Position numbers and translations under genes: made by a program
In this document: piece by piece, positions 52,395 to 61,979 of the stretch
Layout: each line of letters opens with the position of its first letter
How positions within the stretch are numbered: position 1 is the first letter of the stretch
The notes under the pieces: model-generated
Database searches by the model: none
What the model saw: only the letters and a program-made list of their open reading frames with translations
Told to the model about the DNA's origin: nothing
Assembly: GCA_017991555.1 (NCBI GenBank)
Contig: JAGOQM010000013.1
Coordinates: 1-64,000, forward strand
Reading direction: 5' to 3'
From: Neisseriaceae bacterium
Lineage (GTDB): Bacteria > Pseudomonadota > Gammaproteobacteria > Burkholderiales > Neisseriaceae
Length of the DNA: 64,000 bases

Positions 52395-54824
52395 ATGAGT
52401 CATACCCTTTTAGATGTCGTTGTTTTGGACCAGCATGCGGCCCAAAACCCATTATTTGAAACTTGGCGTCAAGGCTTTGGGGTGATCGAGCATCAGCCCT
52501 TTACCCAAAGTGCCGTCATTCACATGGCCGAGCAGTTAGTTAAGCAAGGCAAGCAGCCTAATATTGAGGCGGTGTATCAGCACCTGATCGCCCTCGATCG
52601 GCTCAGTAGTGCCGGTTTGTGGCTGGTGGTACACATGACCTATGCCAAACACGTGAAGCTTGATGGTAGCCCATTGGCCAAAGCCGATTTTAAAGAAATT
52701 CCTGAAGGTCATACCGGTGGCGCGTTGAACATTGTACCGGCCTACGCCAGCTATTTGGCTTGGAATGCCTTAACCGGCGACACCCGTAGTTGGATGATGG
52801 GGCAAGGGCACTGCGTGGCCGCCATTGACGCACTCAACGTTTTGACCCGCAACCTACACCCCGAACAGGCGGCGCGCTATCCATTTGACGAAGCCGGTTT
52901 GGGCCAGCTATTACAAGATTTTTATGGTTACGAACAAGGCGCCGATGGCCGTCCTAGTGCGCCTTTGGGCAGCCACGTTAATCCGTACACCGCAGGGGGC
53001 ATCAGCGAAGGCGGCTATTTGGGCTTTGCCGAGCTACAGTATGGCCACATGCCGTTACCGGGCGAAACCTTGGTGACGTTCTTGTCTGACGGCGCCGCCG
53101 AAGAACAACGCGGCAGCGACTGGATTCCCCGCTGGTGGCGGGCGGAAGACACCGGTAAGGCATTGCCCATCATGATTGCCAACGGCCGCCGCATTGAGCA
53201 GCGTACCGAGATGGGGACGTATGAAGGCCTGAAAGGATTCATGACCCATCAGCAGCGCTGTGGCTTTGACCCGATTATTTTTGACGGGACCGATCCCGCG
53301 GCGTTTGTGACCACGATGTTTGAGATGGAGCGTCGTCTAGACAAGAGCGTGGCGGCGCTTAAAGCGGGCAAGAAGGCGTACCCGTTACCGATTCCTTACG
53401 GCATTGCCGAAACCACCAAAGGCTATGGTTTTTATGGCGCAGGCGAGAATGCCGCCCACAACCTGCCATTGCCGGCCAATCCGTTTTTAGACGAACCCGC
53501 GCGTGCCATCTTTAACCAGCACGCCGCCACGCTGTGGGTGTCTCCAGAAGACCTCACGCAGTCGTTGCGAGTGTTGTGCCAGCACGAGGCGCAAGCGCGG
53601 CCTTTAGAGCGCGATCACCCCTTGGCCGCGCGCCATCTAGAAGACCCCGTATTGCCGCAGGTGGCGTTCCATAACGACACCTGTTCACCGATGAGCGCTG
53701 TGGATGAGTTTTTCCAAGGCATCGTGGCGGCGAACCCACAGCTGCGGCCCAAGGTGGGCAACCCAGACGAGCTGGCGTCGAACCGCTTGTCTGGCGTGCT
53801 CAAAGCCTTAAAACACCGAGTGACCGATCCTGAAAGCGATTTGGAAGCGGTGGACGGCAAAATCATCACCGCCTTGAACGAAGAGGCCGTGGTGTCTGCC
53901 TGTTTGGCCAATAAGGCCGGTTTAAACCTAGTGGCCAGCTACGAGGCGTTTTGCGTCAAAATGCTCGGCGCGGTAAGGCAAGAGTTGATTTTTGCGCGGC
54001 ACCGTAAAGAAATTGGCCGACCCGCCGGTTGGCTAGGCTTTCCCGTGATCGCCACGTCGCACACTTGGGAAAACGGTAAAAACGAACAGTCCCACCAAGA
54101 CACCACCTTCTGTGAAGCCTTATTGGGTGAGATGAGCGACACCATGCGGGTGTTGTTCCCGGCTGACCACAACAGCACCTTGGCCTTGCTGCCGTCGATT
54201 TACCAGGCCCGTGGCCAAATCAGCTGTATGGTGATTCCGAAGCAGGCGCGCTCGGTGTACTTTGAAGCCACCGAAGCCAAGCGTTTGGCGCAGGATGGCG
54301 CCTTGGTGTTGGGTGACTATCGTGGTCGACCCAACAAAAAGGGCAAAGAAAAACCGATCATGTTGATTGCCACCGGGTCTTATCAGCTAGAGGCCGTTTT
54401 ACGTGCGTCTGAACGTTTGCAAGAGGTGGAGCAAAGCCACCGGGTGGTGTATTTGCAGGAGCCCGGCCGTTTCCGTACCCCGCGTGACGCATGGGAAGAA
54501 GAAGTGTGCGTGGGCAACGCGCAGCGGGAGGCGATTTTCCCGAAAGACATCAAGCGCCGCGTGTTTGTGAGCCACATGCGTCCAGAAGTGGCGATTGGCC
54601 ATTTGCTGCCGTTGGTGCGCAGCGCCAAAAAAACCGCCAGCCTGGGCTACATTAACCGAGGCGGTACTTTGGACGTGGCCGGCATGCTGTTTGCCAACCG
54701 TTGTACTTGGGCGCACATTTTAAGCGCCGCAGCACAGGTGAGCGAGCTGCCGTATGATGAATGGCTCAGCGAAGCCGAAGCCGCTGCCGTGATGGGCACT
54801 GGCGATCCCTTAACCTTGCGTTGA
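52395..54824 (+). CDS. xfp: phosphoketolase (xylulose 5-phosphate / fructose 6-phosphate)
   Basis: An 809-residue thiamine diphosphate enzyme of the XFP family. It splits xylulose 5-phosphate (and in many members fructose 6-phosphate) with phosphate, giving acetyl phosphate and a shorter sugar phosphate. The N-terminal TPP-binding domain includes GHTGGALN near residue 108 and SDGAAEEQRGSDW near residue 230; the middle and C-terminal domains (HNDTCSPMSAV, SLGYINRGGTLDV) follow. This gives a bypass of lower glycolysis to acetate. It is monocistronic, with GGAGACC upstream and a terminator at 54846. No other phosphoketolase-pathway gene is adjacent. Confidence 0.94.
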   Translation: MSHTLLDVVVLDQHAAQNPLFETWRQGFGVIEHQPFTQSAVIHMAEQLVKQGKQPNIEAVYQHLIALDRLSSAGLWLVVHMTYAKHVKLDGSPLAKADFKEIPEGHTGGALNIVPAYASYLAWNALTGDTRSWMMGQGHCVAAIDALNVLTRNLHPEQAARYPFDEAGLGQLLQDFYGYEQGADGRPSAPLGSHVNPYTAGGISEGGYLGFAELQYGHMPLPGETLVTFLSDGAAEEQRGSDWIPRWWRAEDTGKALPIMIANGRRIEQRTEMGTYEGLKGFMTHQQRCGFDPIIFDGTDPAAFVTTMFEMERRLDKSVAALKAGKKAYPLPIPYGIAETTKGYGFYGAGENAAHNLPLPANPFLDEPARAIFNQHAATLWVSPEDLTQSLRVLCQHEAQARPLERDHPLAARHLEDPVLPQVAFHNDTCSPMSAVDEFFQGIVAANPQLRPKVGNPDELASNRLSGVLKALKHRVTDPESDLEAVDGKIITALNEEAVVSACLANKAGLNLVASYEAFCVKMLGAVRQELIFARHRKEIGRPAGWLGFPVIATSHTWENGKNEQSHQDTTFCEALLGEMSDTMRVLFPADHNSTLALLPSIYQARGQISCMVIPKQARSVYFEATEAKRLAQDGALVLGDYRGRPNKKGKEKPIMLIATGSYQLEAVLRASERLQEVEQSHRVVYLQEPGRFRTPRDAWEEEVCVGNAQREAIFPKDIKRRVFVSHMRPEVAIGHLLPLVRSAKKTASLGYINRGGTLDVAGMLFANRCTWAHILSAAAQVSELPYDEWLSEAEAAAVMGTGDPLTLR

Positions 54825-54845
54825 TGGCATGCGTGGTTAAAACAG

Positions 54846-54874
54846 AAACACCCTCTTGCGAGGGTGTTTTTTTT
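54846..54874 (+). terminator. terminator of the phosphoketolase gene
   Basis: AAACACCCTC / GAGGGTGTTT stem with a four-base loop and eight T residues. Confidence 0.88.
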
Positions 54875-54895
54875 GGTAGTGGTTGTTATAGAGGG

Positions 54896-55981
54896 TTAGT
54901 CTAGGCTGCTCGGCAATGGGGTTTTGGCGGTGGCCGCAGGTAAGATGGGTAGCTGTCTTGCCGCCGCAGGCACTTCACCGGTGAGGACATTAAGGAAAGC
55001 AACAATGTCTTTCACATCCTGCTTGCTGTAGGTTTGACCCAGCTGGGCTTCGCCCATAATGGCCACGCTTTCTTCTAGGCTCCAGACGCTGCCATCGTGG
55101 AAGTATGGATAAGTACGCGACACGTTGCGTAAGCCAGGCACGCGGAAGAAATATTTGTCGTCTTCGGCCTGAGTCACTTGGAAGCGGCCTTCATCACGCT
55201 TTTTACTGCCGGTGAACTGCCAGTAAGGGTCTTTCACCAGGCCAAATTTTTGGAACTGGTCGCCGCCAAGGTTCACGCCTTGGTGACAGGCGATACAGCC
55301 AGTGGTGATGAATTTGTTCAGGCCCACCAGCTCTGTTTCTGTCAGCGCTTTTTCGTCACCATTTAAGTAATCATCCCAACGGGTTGGGGTGAGCAAGGTG
55401 CGTTCAAATAGGCCAATGGCTTTTTGAATATTGGGCATGTTGACTGGGTTTTTCTCGCCCGGGAAGGCCTGTTTAAACAAGGCTTGATATTCAGGAATCG
55501 AGGCAATGGTGTCAATGGCCAAGTTTTGATGCGGCATCGCCATCTCCACCGGGTTCATGATCGGGCCGCCGGCCTGTTCTTCAACGTCTTTAGCGCGTCC
55601 ATCCCAGAATTGGCTGCCCAGTAAGGCGGCATTCAACACGGTGGGCGAGTTGCGGTCGCCAAACTGGCCTTTGTGGCCTTGGCTGGTGGGCAAGTTGTCC
55701 ACGCCATAGGTGGCTAGGCTATGACAGCTGTTACAGCTGACGGTGTGGCCTTTAGACAAACGTGGCTCATAGAACAGCATTTGGCCAAGATCTGATTTAA
55801 CTTTGGTGTAAGGGTTCTCCTTATTAATGGCCTCTTTGGGTAGGGGCGCAAAAATACCCTTGGCTTGCTGGTGTAACGCTTCTTTGTTAAAGCCTATTTC
55901 ATTATTGGCCATGGTGACCGAAACGCCGAACAAGCCGATGGCCGCGATTGAGACCAAACTGATTTTTTTCCAAGACTTCAT
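54896..55981 (-). CDS. ccp: di-haem cytochrome c peroxidase
   Basis: A 361-residue periplasmic enzyme that reduces hydrogen peroxide with electrons from cytochrome c. A signal peptide ends near residue 25. Two haem-binding motifs are present, CNSCH (C83, C86, H87) and CIACH (C229, C232, H233), as in bacterial di-haem peroxidases, and M275-type distal ligand regions follow. The start at 55981 is preceded by AAGGAG and gives MKSWKKISLV; the longer open frame from 56095 would lack a signal peptide start and is rejected. I looked upstream for an FNR-type site and saw only half sites. Confidence 0.9.
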   Translation of the reverse strand: MKSWKKISLVSIAAIGLFGVSVTMANNEIGFNKEALHQQAKGIFAPLPKEAINKENPYTKVKSDLGQMLFYEPRLSKGHTVSCNSCHSLATYGVDNLPTSQGHKGQFGDRNSPTVLNAALLGSQFWDGRAKDVEEQAGGPIMNPVEMAMPHQNLAIDTIASIPEYQALFKQAFPGEKNPVNMPNIQKAIGLFERTLLTPTRWDDYLNGDEKALTETELVGLNKFITTGCIACHQGVNLGGDQFQKFGLVKDPYWQFTGSKKRDEGRFQVTQAEDDKYFFRVPGLRNVSRTYPYFHDGSVWSLEESVAIMGEAQLGQTYSKQDVKDIVAFLNVLTGEVPAAARQLPILPAATAKTPLPSSLD

Positions 55982-56120
55982 AACCCGCTCCTTATTATGG
56001 ATAAAACGACTGACTCTGGTGTGGTGCTTATTATTGTGTTCTTCAACAAGAGCAAGGCTACAGGGTTTAACTATTTCAGTATTGACAGAAGTCATAGGAT
56101 TCAGGTTATAAAAATCTTGA

Positions 56121-56147
56121 TAAGCTATGGCTAATTAGGCCATAGCT
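56121..56147. other. 10-bp perfect inverted repeat between ccp and rfbD
   Basis: AAGCTATGGC and GCCATAGCTT surround a seven-base AT loop. It could terminate rfb transcription weakly or bind a regulator of ccp. A T run is present on the minus strand only after about ten bases. Confidence 0.5.
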
Positions 56148-56192
56148 TAAGCCAATAATGCCATAATCTGGCGTGGTTGGCATTTTGGCATA

Positions 56193-57050
56193 TTAATAGT
56201 GTTGGTCTAGGGTGTGCACCATTTGGGTGAGCCAGTCGCTGGGGGGTAGGCCTAGGGCTTGGCTTTTGGCGGTGTTCAATACCGCGTAATGAGGGCGCGG
56301 CGCGCTGTCAGGGTAGTGGCTGGACAGCACGGGCTTAAGCAGGGCCTGAGGCGCATCGGGCTGATATTGGGCCACGATTTTTTGAACGGCTTGGGCGAGA
56401 CCAAACCAGCTGATGGCGCGGTTGCCACCATAGTGTAAGGGCCCGTTGGGCATAGAGGGCATGGCCAGAAGGGTGTAAATGGCGGTGGCGACATCGCCAG
56501 CATAGGTGGGGCGGCCAATCTGGTCGTGTACGACCTCGACTTCGCTTTGGCTGCGGGTTTTGTGAAACAGGGTTTGTACAAAGTTGGGCGGGTATTCGCT
56601 GAACAGCCAGCTGGTTCTCAGAATGAGCGCCTCGGGGTGGGCGCCGAGGGTCGCCTGTTCCCCGGCGAGCTTGCTGCGGCCATAAACGTTGAGTGGCGCA
56701 GGGGCGTCGGTTTCCTCATAGGCGGCCATTTTTTGGCCGTCAAATACGTAGTCAGTTGACACATAAATTAGCCGACAGCCTAAGCTTTTCGCGGCCAAAG
56801 CCACTTTTTGGGCACCTTCGTGGTTGACCGCAAAGGCCGCTGCCGCATCGTGTTCGGCGGCATCAACCGCGGTATAGGCCGCCGCGTTCACAATGGCGTC
56901 CGGCTGCAATGCCACCAGCTGCTCGGCTACGCTGGCGGCACGAACGTCTAACTGGGTTGAAGACAGCGCGCTGATGCGCCAACCTTCGGGGCTGCGGGCA
57001 AGTAAAGATTGGCCTAGCTGGCCAGAACCACCAACGACGACGACGTGCAT
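56193..57050 (-). CDS. rfbD: dTDP-4-dehydrorhamnose reductase
   Basis: A 285-residue NAD(P)-dependent short-chain reductase that performs the last step of dTDP-L-rhamnose synthesis. The glycine-rich nucleotide-binding motif GGSGQLGQ lies at residues 7-14, and the active-site STDYVFDG and YGRSKLAGE (the Y-x3-K pair) are present near residues 97 and 127. It is the last gene of the operon, starting three bases after rfbC ends. The product feeds O-antigen or other surface glycans. Confidence 0.93.
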   Translation of the reverse strand: MHVVVVGGSGQLGQSLLARSPEGWRISALSSTQLDVRAASVAEQLVALQPDAIVNAAAYTAVDAAEHDAAAAFAVNHEGAQKVALAAKSLGCRLIYVSTDYVFDGQKMAAYEETDAPAPLNVYGRSKLAGEQATLGAHPEALILRTSWLFSEYPPNFVQTLFHKTRSQSEVEVVHDQIGRPTYAGDVATAIYTLLAMPSMPNGPLHYGGNRAISWFGLAQAVQKIVAQYQPDAPQALLKPVLSSHYPDSAPRPHYAVLNTAKSQALGLPPSDWLTQMVHTLDQHY

Positions 57051-57052
57051 GA

Positions 57053-57589
57053 CTATAAATCCTTAAACAATAGGCCCAGTTGATCTTTGGGCGATAAAAT
57101 GGGTTCACTCACCGTGGACGGGCGCGGCCAGGCAATGTTGAGGTCAGGGTCTGACCACAGCAGGCAGCCTTCATCGGCTGGCGCATAGTAACGGTTACAC
57201 TTATAGCTGACAATGGCCTCAGGGCTTAGGGTCAGAAAACCATGGGCCATGCCTTCTGGCAACCAGAGCTGTTGGCGCGGTTGCAAGGTGACGCCATACC
57301 ACTGGCCAAAGGTGGGCGAGAGTGGGCGTAGGTCGACCGCCACATCATAAATACTGCCTTGTAGCACGGTGATTAGCTTGGCCTGTGGCTGGCTTTTTTG
57401 GAAGTGCAGCCCACGTAAGACGCCTAGTTGGGAATAAGATAAGTTGTCTTGTAGAAACACCGCTTCATCGCCCAACAGGGTCTGATAGCGCGCTTGGCTA
57501 TGGGTTTCTAAAAAGCAGCCGCGGGCATCTTGATGGACACGCGGCGTGATGAGCTGAACGCCGGCCAAAGGCGTGGCCTTAATCTGCAT
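57053..57589 (-). CDS. rfbC: dTDP-4-dehydrorhamnose 3,5-epimerase
   Basis: A 178-residue epimerase with the family features: the HQDARGCFLET segment near residue 18, LRGLHFQ near residue 57 with catalytic histidine, and VDLRPLSPTFGQW. The start at 57589 is preceded by AAGGAG, and the open frame upstream of it is only a shadow of rfbA. It overlaps the end of rfbA by 11 bases, indicating translational coupling. Confidence 0.93.
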   Translation of the reverse strand: MQIKATPLAGVQLITPRVHQDARGCFLETHSQARYQTLLGDEAVFLQDNLSYSQLGVLRGLHFQKSQPQAKLITVLQGSIYDVAVDLRPLSPTFGQWYGVTLQPRQQLWLPEGMAHGFLTLSPEAIVSYKCNRYYAPADEGCLLWSDPDLNIAWPRPSTVSEPILSPKDQLGLLFKDL

Positions 57590-58466
57590 GGGCGGCTCCT
57601 TGGCGCTCAATAAAGCGCATGAGGTTGTGGCCGTAAGTGCTGTGGCGCAAAGGCTGGGCCTGTGCCTTAAGGTCGGCCATGCTGAGCCAGCCTTGCTTAT
57701 AAGCAATGATTTCCAAACAGGCGATGGTGCGGCTGAGCGCTTGCTGGGTTTGGGCCACAAATTGGCCAGCGGCCAAAAGGCTGTCGCAGGTGCCGGTGTC
57801 AAACCAGGTGGCACTGGCGGGCAGCTGGTGCACGCACAGCTGGCCTTGGTGTAAATAGGCCTGATTTAAATCAGAAATTTCCAGCTCGCCCCGCGCCGAA
57901 GGCGTGAGCGTCTGAGCGCGCTGCAGCGCACTGTTGGGGTAGACGTATAGCCCCGTGACGGCAAAGTCAGACGGCGGCTGTGCTGGCTTTTCGATGATGT
58001 GGCTGGGTTGCCCAGCGGCATCAAAGGCCACCACGCCAAAGCGTTCAGGTTCGGCCACCTGTTGCGCAAAAATATGCGCCTGCTCCGGCTGGCTAAGGGC
58101 CAAGGCGAGGGCGTTGTGAACGGGCTCACCAAAAAAAAGGTTGTCGCCTAAAATCAGGGTGACGGGCGCTTGCCCCACAAAATCGGCCGCAATCAGCAGC
58201 GCTTGGGCAATGCCCTGTGGCCGTGGCTGGGCGGCATAGGCCAGCCGTAGTCCCAGCGCCGCGCCGTCTTGAAACAGCTGCTGAAAGTGGGGCAGGTCGT
58301 GGGGCGTGCTGATGATGAGGACGTCTCGAATACCGGCCTTCATCAAGACCGATAAGGGGTAATAAATCATCGGTTTGTCGTACACAGGGGCCAGCTGCTT
58401 AGACACAGCCTGAGTGATGGGGAACAGGCGGCTGCCGGTGCCGCCGGCTAAAATGATGCCCTTCAT
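57579..58466 (-). CDS. rfbA: glucose-1-phosphate thymidylyltransferase
   Basis: A 295-residue nucleotidyltransferase making dTDP-glucose. The N terminus KGIILAGGTGSRLFPIT with the nucleotide-binding G-G-T-G-S-R-L motif and the DKPMIYYPLSVLM segment (about residues 30-42) is diagnostic. It overlaps rfbB by four bases and rfbC by 11, so the enzymes are made together. Sugar-nucleotide enzymes of this type are inhibited by dTDP-rhamnose. Confidence 0.95.
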   Translation of the reverse strand: MKGIILAGGTGSRLFPITQAVSKQLAPVYDKPMIYYPLSVLMKAGIRDVLIISTPHDLPHFQQLFQDGAALGLRLAYAAQPRPQGIAQALLIAADFVGQAPVTLILGDNLFFGEPVHNALALALSQPEQAHIFAQQVAEPERFGVVAFDAAGQPSHIIEKPAQPPSDFAVTGLYVYPNSALQRAQTLTPSARGELEISDLNQAYLHQGQLCVHQLPASATWFDTGTCDSLLAAGQFVAQTQQALSRTIACLEIIAYKQGWLSMADLKAQAQPLRHSTYGHNLMRFIERQGAAHAD

Positions 58467-59476
58467 GGGTGCTCTTTTGCTAAGTATTCGCTCACGGTTT
58501 CGCGAAGGCGAGTGTTGAAATCAACCTTGATGTGCCAGTTTAAGGTGTCTTTGAGCCGGTCGGCATTGAGGGCGTAGCGCACGTCGTGGCCGGGCCGGTC
58601 GGTGACAAAGGTGATGAGGTCGGTATAGGATTGGCCGTTGGCCCTTGGTTTGAGCGCATCTAGCTGCTGGCACAGCTGGGTGACCAAGGCCAAATTACTG
58701 GATTCTTGTTGGGCGCTGATGTGGTAGCTGGTGCCGATCTGACCGCCCTGTAGGACGGCCCATAAGGCCTGGACATGGTCTTCGACATAGAGCCAGTCGC
58801 GGCTATTGAGGCCGTCGCCATAGAGGGGCAAAGGCGCTTCTTTGAGCGCGCAGGACAGCATGTGTGGAATCAGCTTCTCGGGGTGTTGCCAAGGCCCAAA
58901 GTTGTTGGTGCAGTGGGTCATCAGGGTGGGCAGGCCGTAGGTACGGTGCCAGGCGTTGACCAAGTGGTCGCTGGCGGCCTTGCTGGCTGAGTAAGGATTG
59001 CTGGGACGATAGGGGGCGTCTTCGGTTAATGGGTCGGCGCCAAAGGGCAGGTCGCCAAACACCTCATCGGTGGACACGTGTAAAAATCGAAACGCCGCCT
59101 GTTCGGCGCCCTCTAGGCCTTGCCAATAAAGACGGGTGGCTTCCAGTAGGCTGAAGGTGCCTTGCACGTTGCTGTAGATAAAGGCTTCTGGGCTGTGGAT
59201 GGCATTGTCGACGTGGCTTTCTGCGGCCAGGTGTAAAACGGCCTGCGGCTGATGGCGCTGAAACAGCTCGGTTAAGGCGGCGCCATCGTTAATGTCGGTT
59301 TGGCTAAAAAGGTAGCGTGGGTGGTTGGCCAAGTCGGCTAAGGCCTGAGGACGGCTGGCGTAAGACAGGCAGTCGATGTTGACCACGCTGGCCTGAGTGT
59401 GGGTCAATAAAAAGCGCACCACGTGGCTGCCAATAAACCCAGCACCGCCGGTGACAAAATAGTAAGGAGTATCCAC
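58463..59476 (-). CDS. rfbB: dTDP-glucose 4,6-dehydratase
   Basis: A 337-residue NAD-dependent dehydratase, first of the four rhamnose genes. The GGAGFIGSHV motif is at residues 10-19, the catalytic STDEVFGD at about 128-135, and the Y-x3-K pair is in NPYSASKA near residue 160. It leads the rfbBACD operon, whose genes overlap or nearly touch. The 320-base region before it separates the operon from the divergent ferredoxin gene and should carry its promoter. Confidence 0.95.
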   Translation of the reverse strand: MDTPYYFVTGGAGFIGSHVVRFLLTHTQASVVNIDCLSYASRPQALADLANHPRYLFSQTDINDGAALTELFQRHQPQAVLHLAAESHVDNAIHSPEAFIYSNVQGTFSLLEATRLYWQGLEGAEQAAFRFLHVSTDEVFGDLPFGADPLTEDAPYRPSNPYSASKAASDHLVNAWHRTYGLPTLMTHCTNNFGPWQHPEKLIPHMLSCALKEAPLPLYGDGLNSRDWLYVEDHVQALWAVLQGGQIGTSYHISAQQESSNLALVTQLCQQLDALKPRANGQSYTDLITFVTDRPGHDVRYALNADRLKDTLNWHIKVDFNTRLRETVSEYLAKEHP

Positions 59477-59794
59477 TTCAGAACCTTAAACAACGCAAGA
59501 TAAAGAGACAGTATAAAGAATTTTGGCCGACTTTGCTCAAAACGGCTGCTGGAATAAAGCGGCAGAATGTTTAAAGTTTTGTTAAAATGCTCGCTTTCAA
59601 CCCAGAATGGTCGTAGTCTCACCGTTAAAATGGGTAAGCTCACGGGGCTAAAAGTGGGGCCTTAAAAATACCATGTGGGTTTATTTTGGATCGGTCATTT
59701 TTCAGTGTGAATGGCTGTTGTAAATATATTTAATAATTAATTAAAGTGAATGTAGGATCACCATCGACGTGATGGGCAAAGGGTAAGAATCATA
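59477..59794. other. divergent promoter region between rfb and the RnfB-like gene
   Basis: About 320 bases with no open reading frame of interest; AT-rich near 59700. No recognised operator or RNA. Confidence 0.45.
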
Positions 59795-60691
59795 ATGGAT
59801 GCAGTCTTATTGGCCAAGCTTAACAACAGCTTGCCGCAAACTCAATGTCAGCAGTGTGGCTACGATGGCTGTTTGCCTTACGCACAGGCCATGCTAGAAG
59901 GCGCCGCGCCCATTAATTTGTGCCCGCCGGGCGGTGACGTTGGGGTACGCGGCTTGGCCGAAATTTTGGACGTGCCGGTCTTGCCGTTTACGTCCGACAT
60001 GGCCGCAAAGGCGGCCCGGCCCAAAACCTTGGCGGTGATCCGTGAGGCAGACTGCATTGGCTGTACCGCCTGTATTAAGGCTTGCCCTGTGGACGCGATT
60101 CTAGGGGCCAATAAGCGCATGCATACGGTGATTGCCAAAGAATGTACCGGCTGTGAGCTGTGCGTGGCGCCGTGTCCGGTCGATTGTATCGACATGCTGC
60201 CGGTCAGCAGCCCCTTTTTACCGCTGGGCGGGGCCGTGCTGCAGGAAGAAGCTTTTGCACAGCCACGCGTGGCGGCGGCGCATGCGCGCAGCCGTTATGA
60301 AGTGCGCTCATTACGCCTGCTGCGCAACAAGGCCGCCCGCGAGGCATTTTTACAGGCCAAACAGGCGCAGTTAAAGGCCAAGTTGGCACTGACACAGGCA
60401 CCGATGGTGGCCGAGCCCGACGTGACGGTATTGAAAATGGCCAGCCCCAGCGACATCATTGCCGCCGCCATGGCGCGGGCGAAGGCGCGCCTAAGCGAAA
60501 ACCAACAAACCGATGCGCAAAAAGCGGCAGAGGCCGCCTATCGGCAAGAGCAGTTAGAAACGGCCACCAATGACGCTGAAATTAGAAACGCGCAACGAGA
60601 CATTAAGTATGGCTCGGAAACCGAACGGCAACAGGCCATTGCGCTGCTGCGAGACAAAAAGCGCGCCGCCAGAGCCAAAAAGAAGGCCTAG
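59795..60691 (+). CDS. soluble RnfB-like electron transfer protein
   Basis: A 298-residue iron-sulfur protein. The N-terminal Fes domain carries C18, C21, C26 and C43, and two 4Fe-4S ferredoxin sites follow with C87-C90-C93-C97 and C117-C120-C123-C127. It lacks the N-terminal membrane helix of RnfB/RsxB and no other rnf gene lies nearby. The last 100 residues are alanine- and lysine-rich. Such stand-alone versions are common in betaproteobacteria; the partner is unknown. Confidence 0.82.
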   Translation: MDAVLLAKLNNSLPQTQCQQCGYDGCLPYAQAMLEGAAPINLCPPGGDVGVRGLAEILDVPVLPFTSDMAAKAARPKTLAVIREADCIGCTACIKACPVDAILGANKRMHTVIAKECTGCELCVAPCPVDCIDMLPVSSPFLPLGGAVLQEEAFAQPRVAAAHARSRYEVRSLRLLRNKAAREAFLQAKQAQLKAKLALTQAPMVAEPDVTVLKMASPSDIIAAAMARAKARLSENQQTDAQKAAEAAYRQEQLETATNDAEIRNAQRDIKYGSETERQQAIALLRDKKRAARAKKKA

Positions 60692-60694
60692 GCT

Positions 60695-61549
60695 TTAGGC
60701 TGGCTTGTCTGCGTCTTTTTTCTTTTTAGGGGGCAGCAACGGCAGGCTGGTTTGGCTTTTTACCTTGGTGGTGCTGTGATCTGCCAGGTTCATGGCGGTT
60801 AATTTACCGCCCCAGAGCGCGCCGGAATCCAAACACACCACGCCCTCATCATCATAAAATCCCAACGACGACCAGTGCCCAAATAAAATCGTGTGGCTGC
60901 TGTAGGCTTTGTGTTCGGCCAAAAACCAGGGGATTAAATGATCCGGCATTTTTTTAGGCTTGCCCTTAAAGTCTAAATCCAGCGCCCCATCTCGGGTGAT
61001 GGCGCGCGTACGGGTGAGCACGTTCATGATCAAGCGCAGCCGATCCATGCCTTCCAAACTGGTGCGGTAGCGGTTGGGCTTGTTGCCGTACATTTGGCTA
61101 AACACTTCGCGGTAGTACACCGAAGTGAGCGCCATCTCGACTTCTTCAGCCAAATCTAAGGCTTCTTCAATCGACCATTCTGGCAATAGGCCAGCATGCA
61201 CCAAGGCATAGCGTTCATCAGCGAGCATTAGCGGCTGGCCACGCAGCCAGTCCATCATGATTTTATTGTCCGTCGCATTCAAAATGGGGTCTAGGGTGTC
61301 GCCTTTTTTGAGGCGGCCATAGCCTTCATACACCGCCAATAGGTGCAGGTCGTGGTTGCCCAGAACGATTTGGATGCAGTCTTCGTGCTGCATGATGAAG
61401 CGAAGGGTTTCTAGCGATTTGGGGCCACGATTAACAATGTCGCCAGTGAGCCAAAGGGTGTCTTTGCCATAGTTAAACTCTAATTTGTTTAACAAAGCTT
61501 GAAATTCGTCAAAACAACCTTGTAGGTCGCCAATGACATAATGCGCCAT
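60695..61549 (-). CDS. apaH: symmetrical bis(5'-nucleosyl)-tetraphosphatase
   Basis: A 284-residue enzyme that cleaves Ap4A to two ADP. Phosphoesterase motifs GDLQGC (near residue 7), GDIVNRGP (near 36) and GNHDLHL (near 64), and the later ALVHAG and GHWSSLG segments, are all in place. The start is preceded by AAGGA. The C terminus has a short lysine-rich tail. It is convergent with the ferredoxin gene, with four bases between the two coding regions and no clear hairpin. Confidence 0.95.
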   Translation of the reverse strand: MAHYVIGDLQGCFDEFQALLNKLEFNYGKDTLWLTGDIVNRGPKSLETLRFIMQHEDCIQIVLGNHDLHLLAVYEGYGRLKKGDTLDPILNATDNKIMMDWLRGQPLMLADERYALVHAGLLPEWSIEEALDLAEEVEMALTSVYYREVFSQMYGNKPNRYRTSLEGMDRLRLIMNVLTRTRAITRDGALDLDFKGKPKKMPDHLIPWFLAEHKAYSSHTILFGHWSSLGFYDDEGVVCLDSGALWGGKLTAMNLADHSTTKVKSQTSLPLLPPKKKKDADKPA

Positions 61550-61830
61550 GATGTGGGTCCTTGTGGGCTTCTTTATACTTAAAAATAGGGATCCCTAAAC
61601 AGGGGATCGAATAGTGCCATTTTAACATCATTTATTCACAGTATTATAAACATTCACCACTAGTATAACGCCTTGTATTTGCACGAACTTATGCTGTTTT
61701 TCAATATTTTTGAGACACATTGAATCATTTGTGCCCAAAATGGCCTGAATTTATGGCCCAAAAGTGGCTAATCCATGTAGAATTGCCCCCCGTTTGAATC
61801 AGAATGAACAAGGGCCCTCAACCAGCCATC

Positions 61831-61867
61831 AGTGGGTACGGTCGTTAACGACGTCGGCCCACTTTTT
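61831..61867 (+). other. possible attenuator hairpin in the PuuP leader
   Basis: AGTGGG pairs with CCCACT around the palindrome GTCGTTAACGAC and is followed by a T run, about 110 bases before the PuuP-like start. It may be a terminator of a short leader transcript, hence an attenuator. Confidence 0.5.
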
Positions 61868-61979
61868 GTTTTTTAATGATTTTCATTCTAGACACTGGAC
61901 GGTTTCACAGTGTTTCACTCATTTAGTTTGCGTCTTGGTAAGAACGCAACGCTTTAGCCTGCTATACGGGGGATTATTT

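Noticed and set aside
57590-57814. Longer rfbC starting at 57814
   Set aside because: The extra 75 residues are the out-of-frame end of rfbA; the start at 57589 has a good ribosome binding site and family N terminus.
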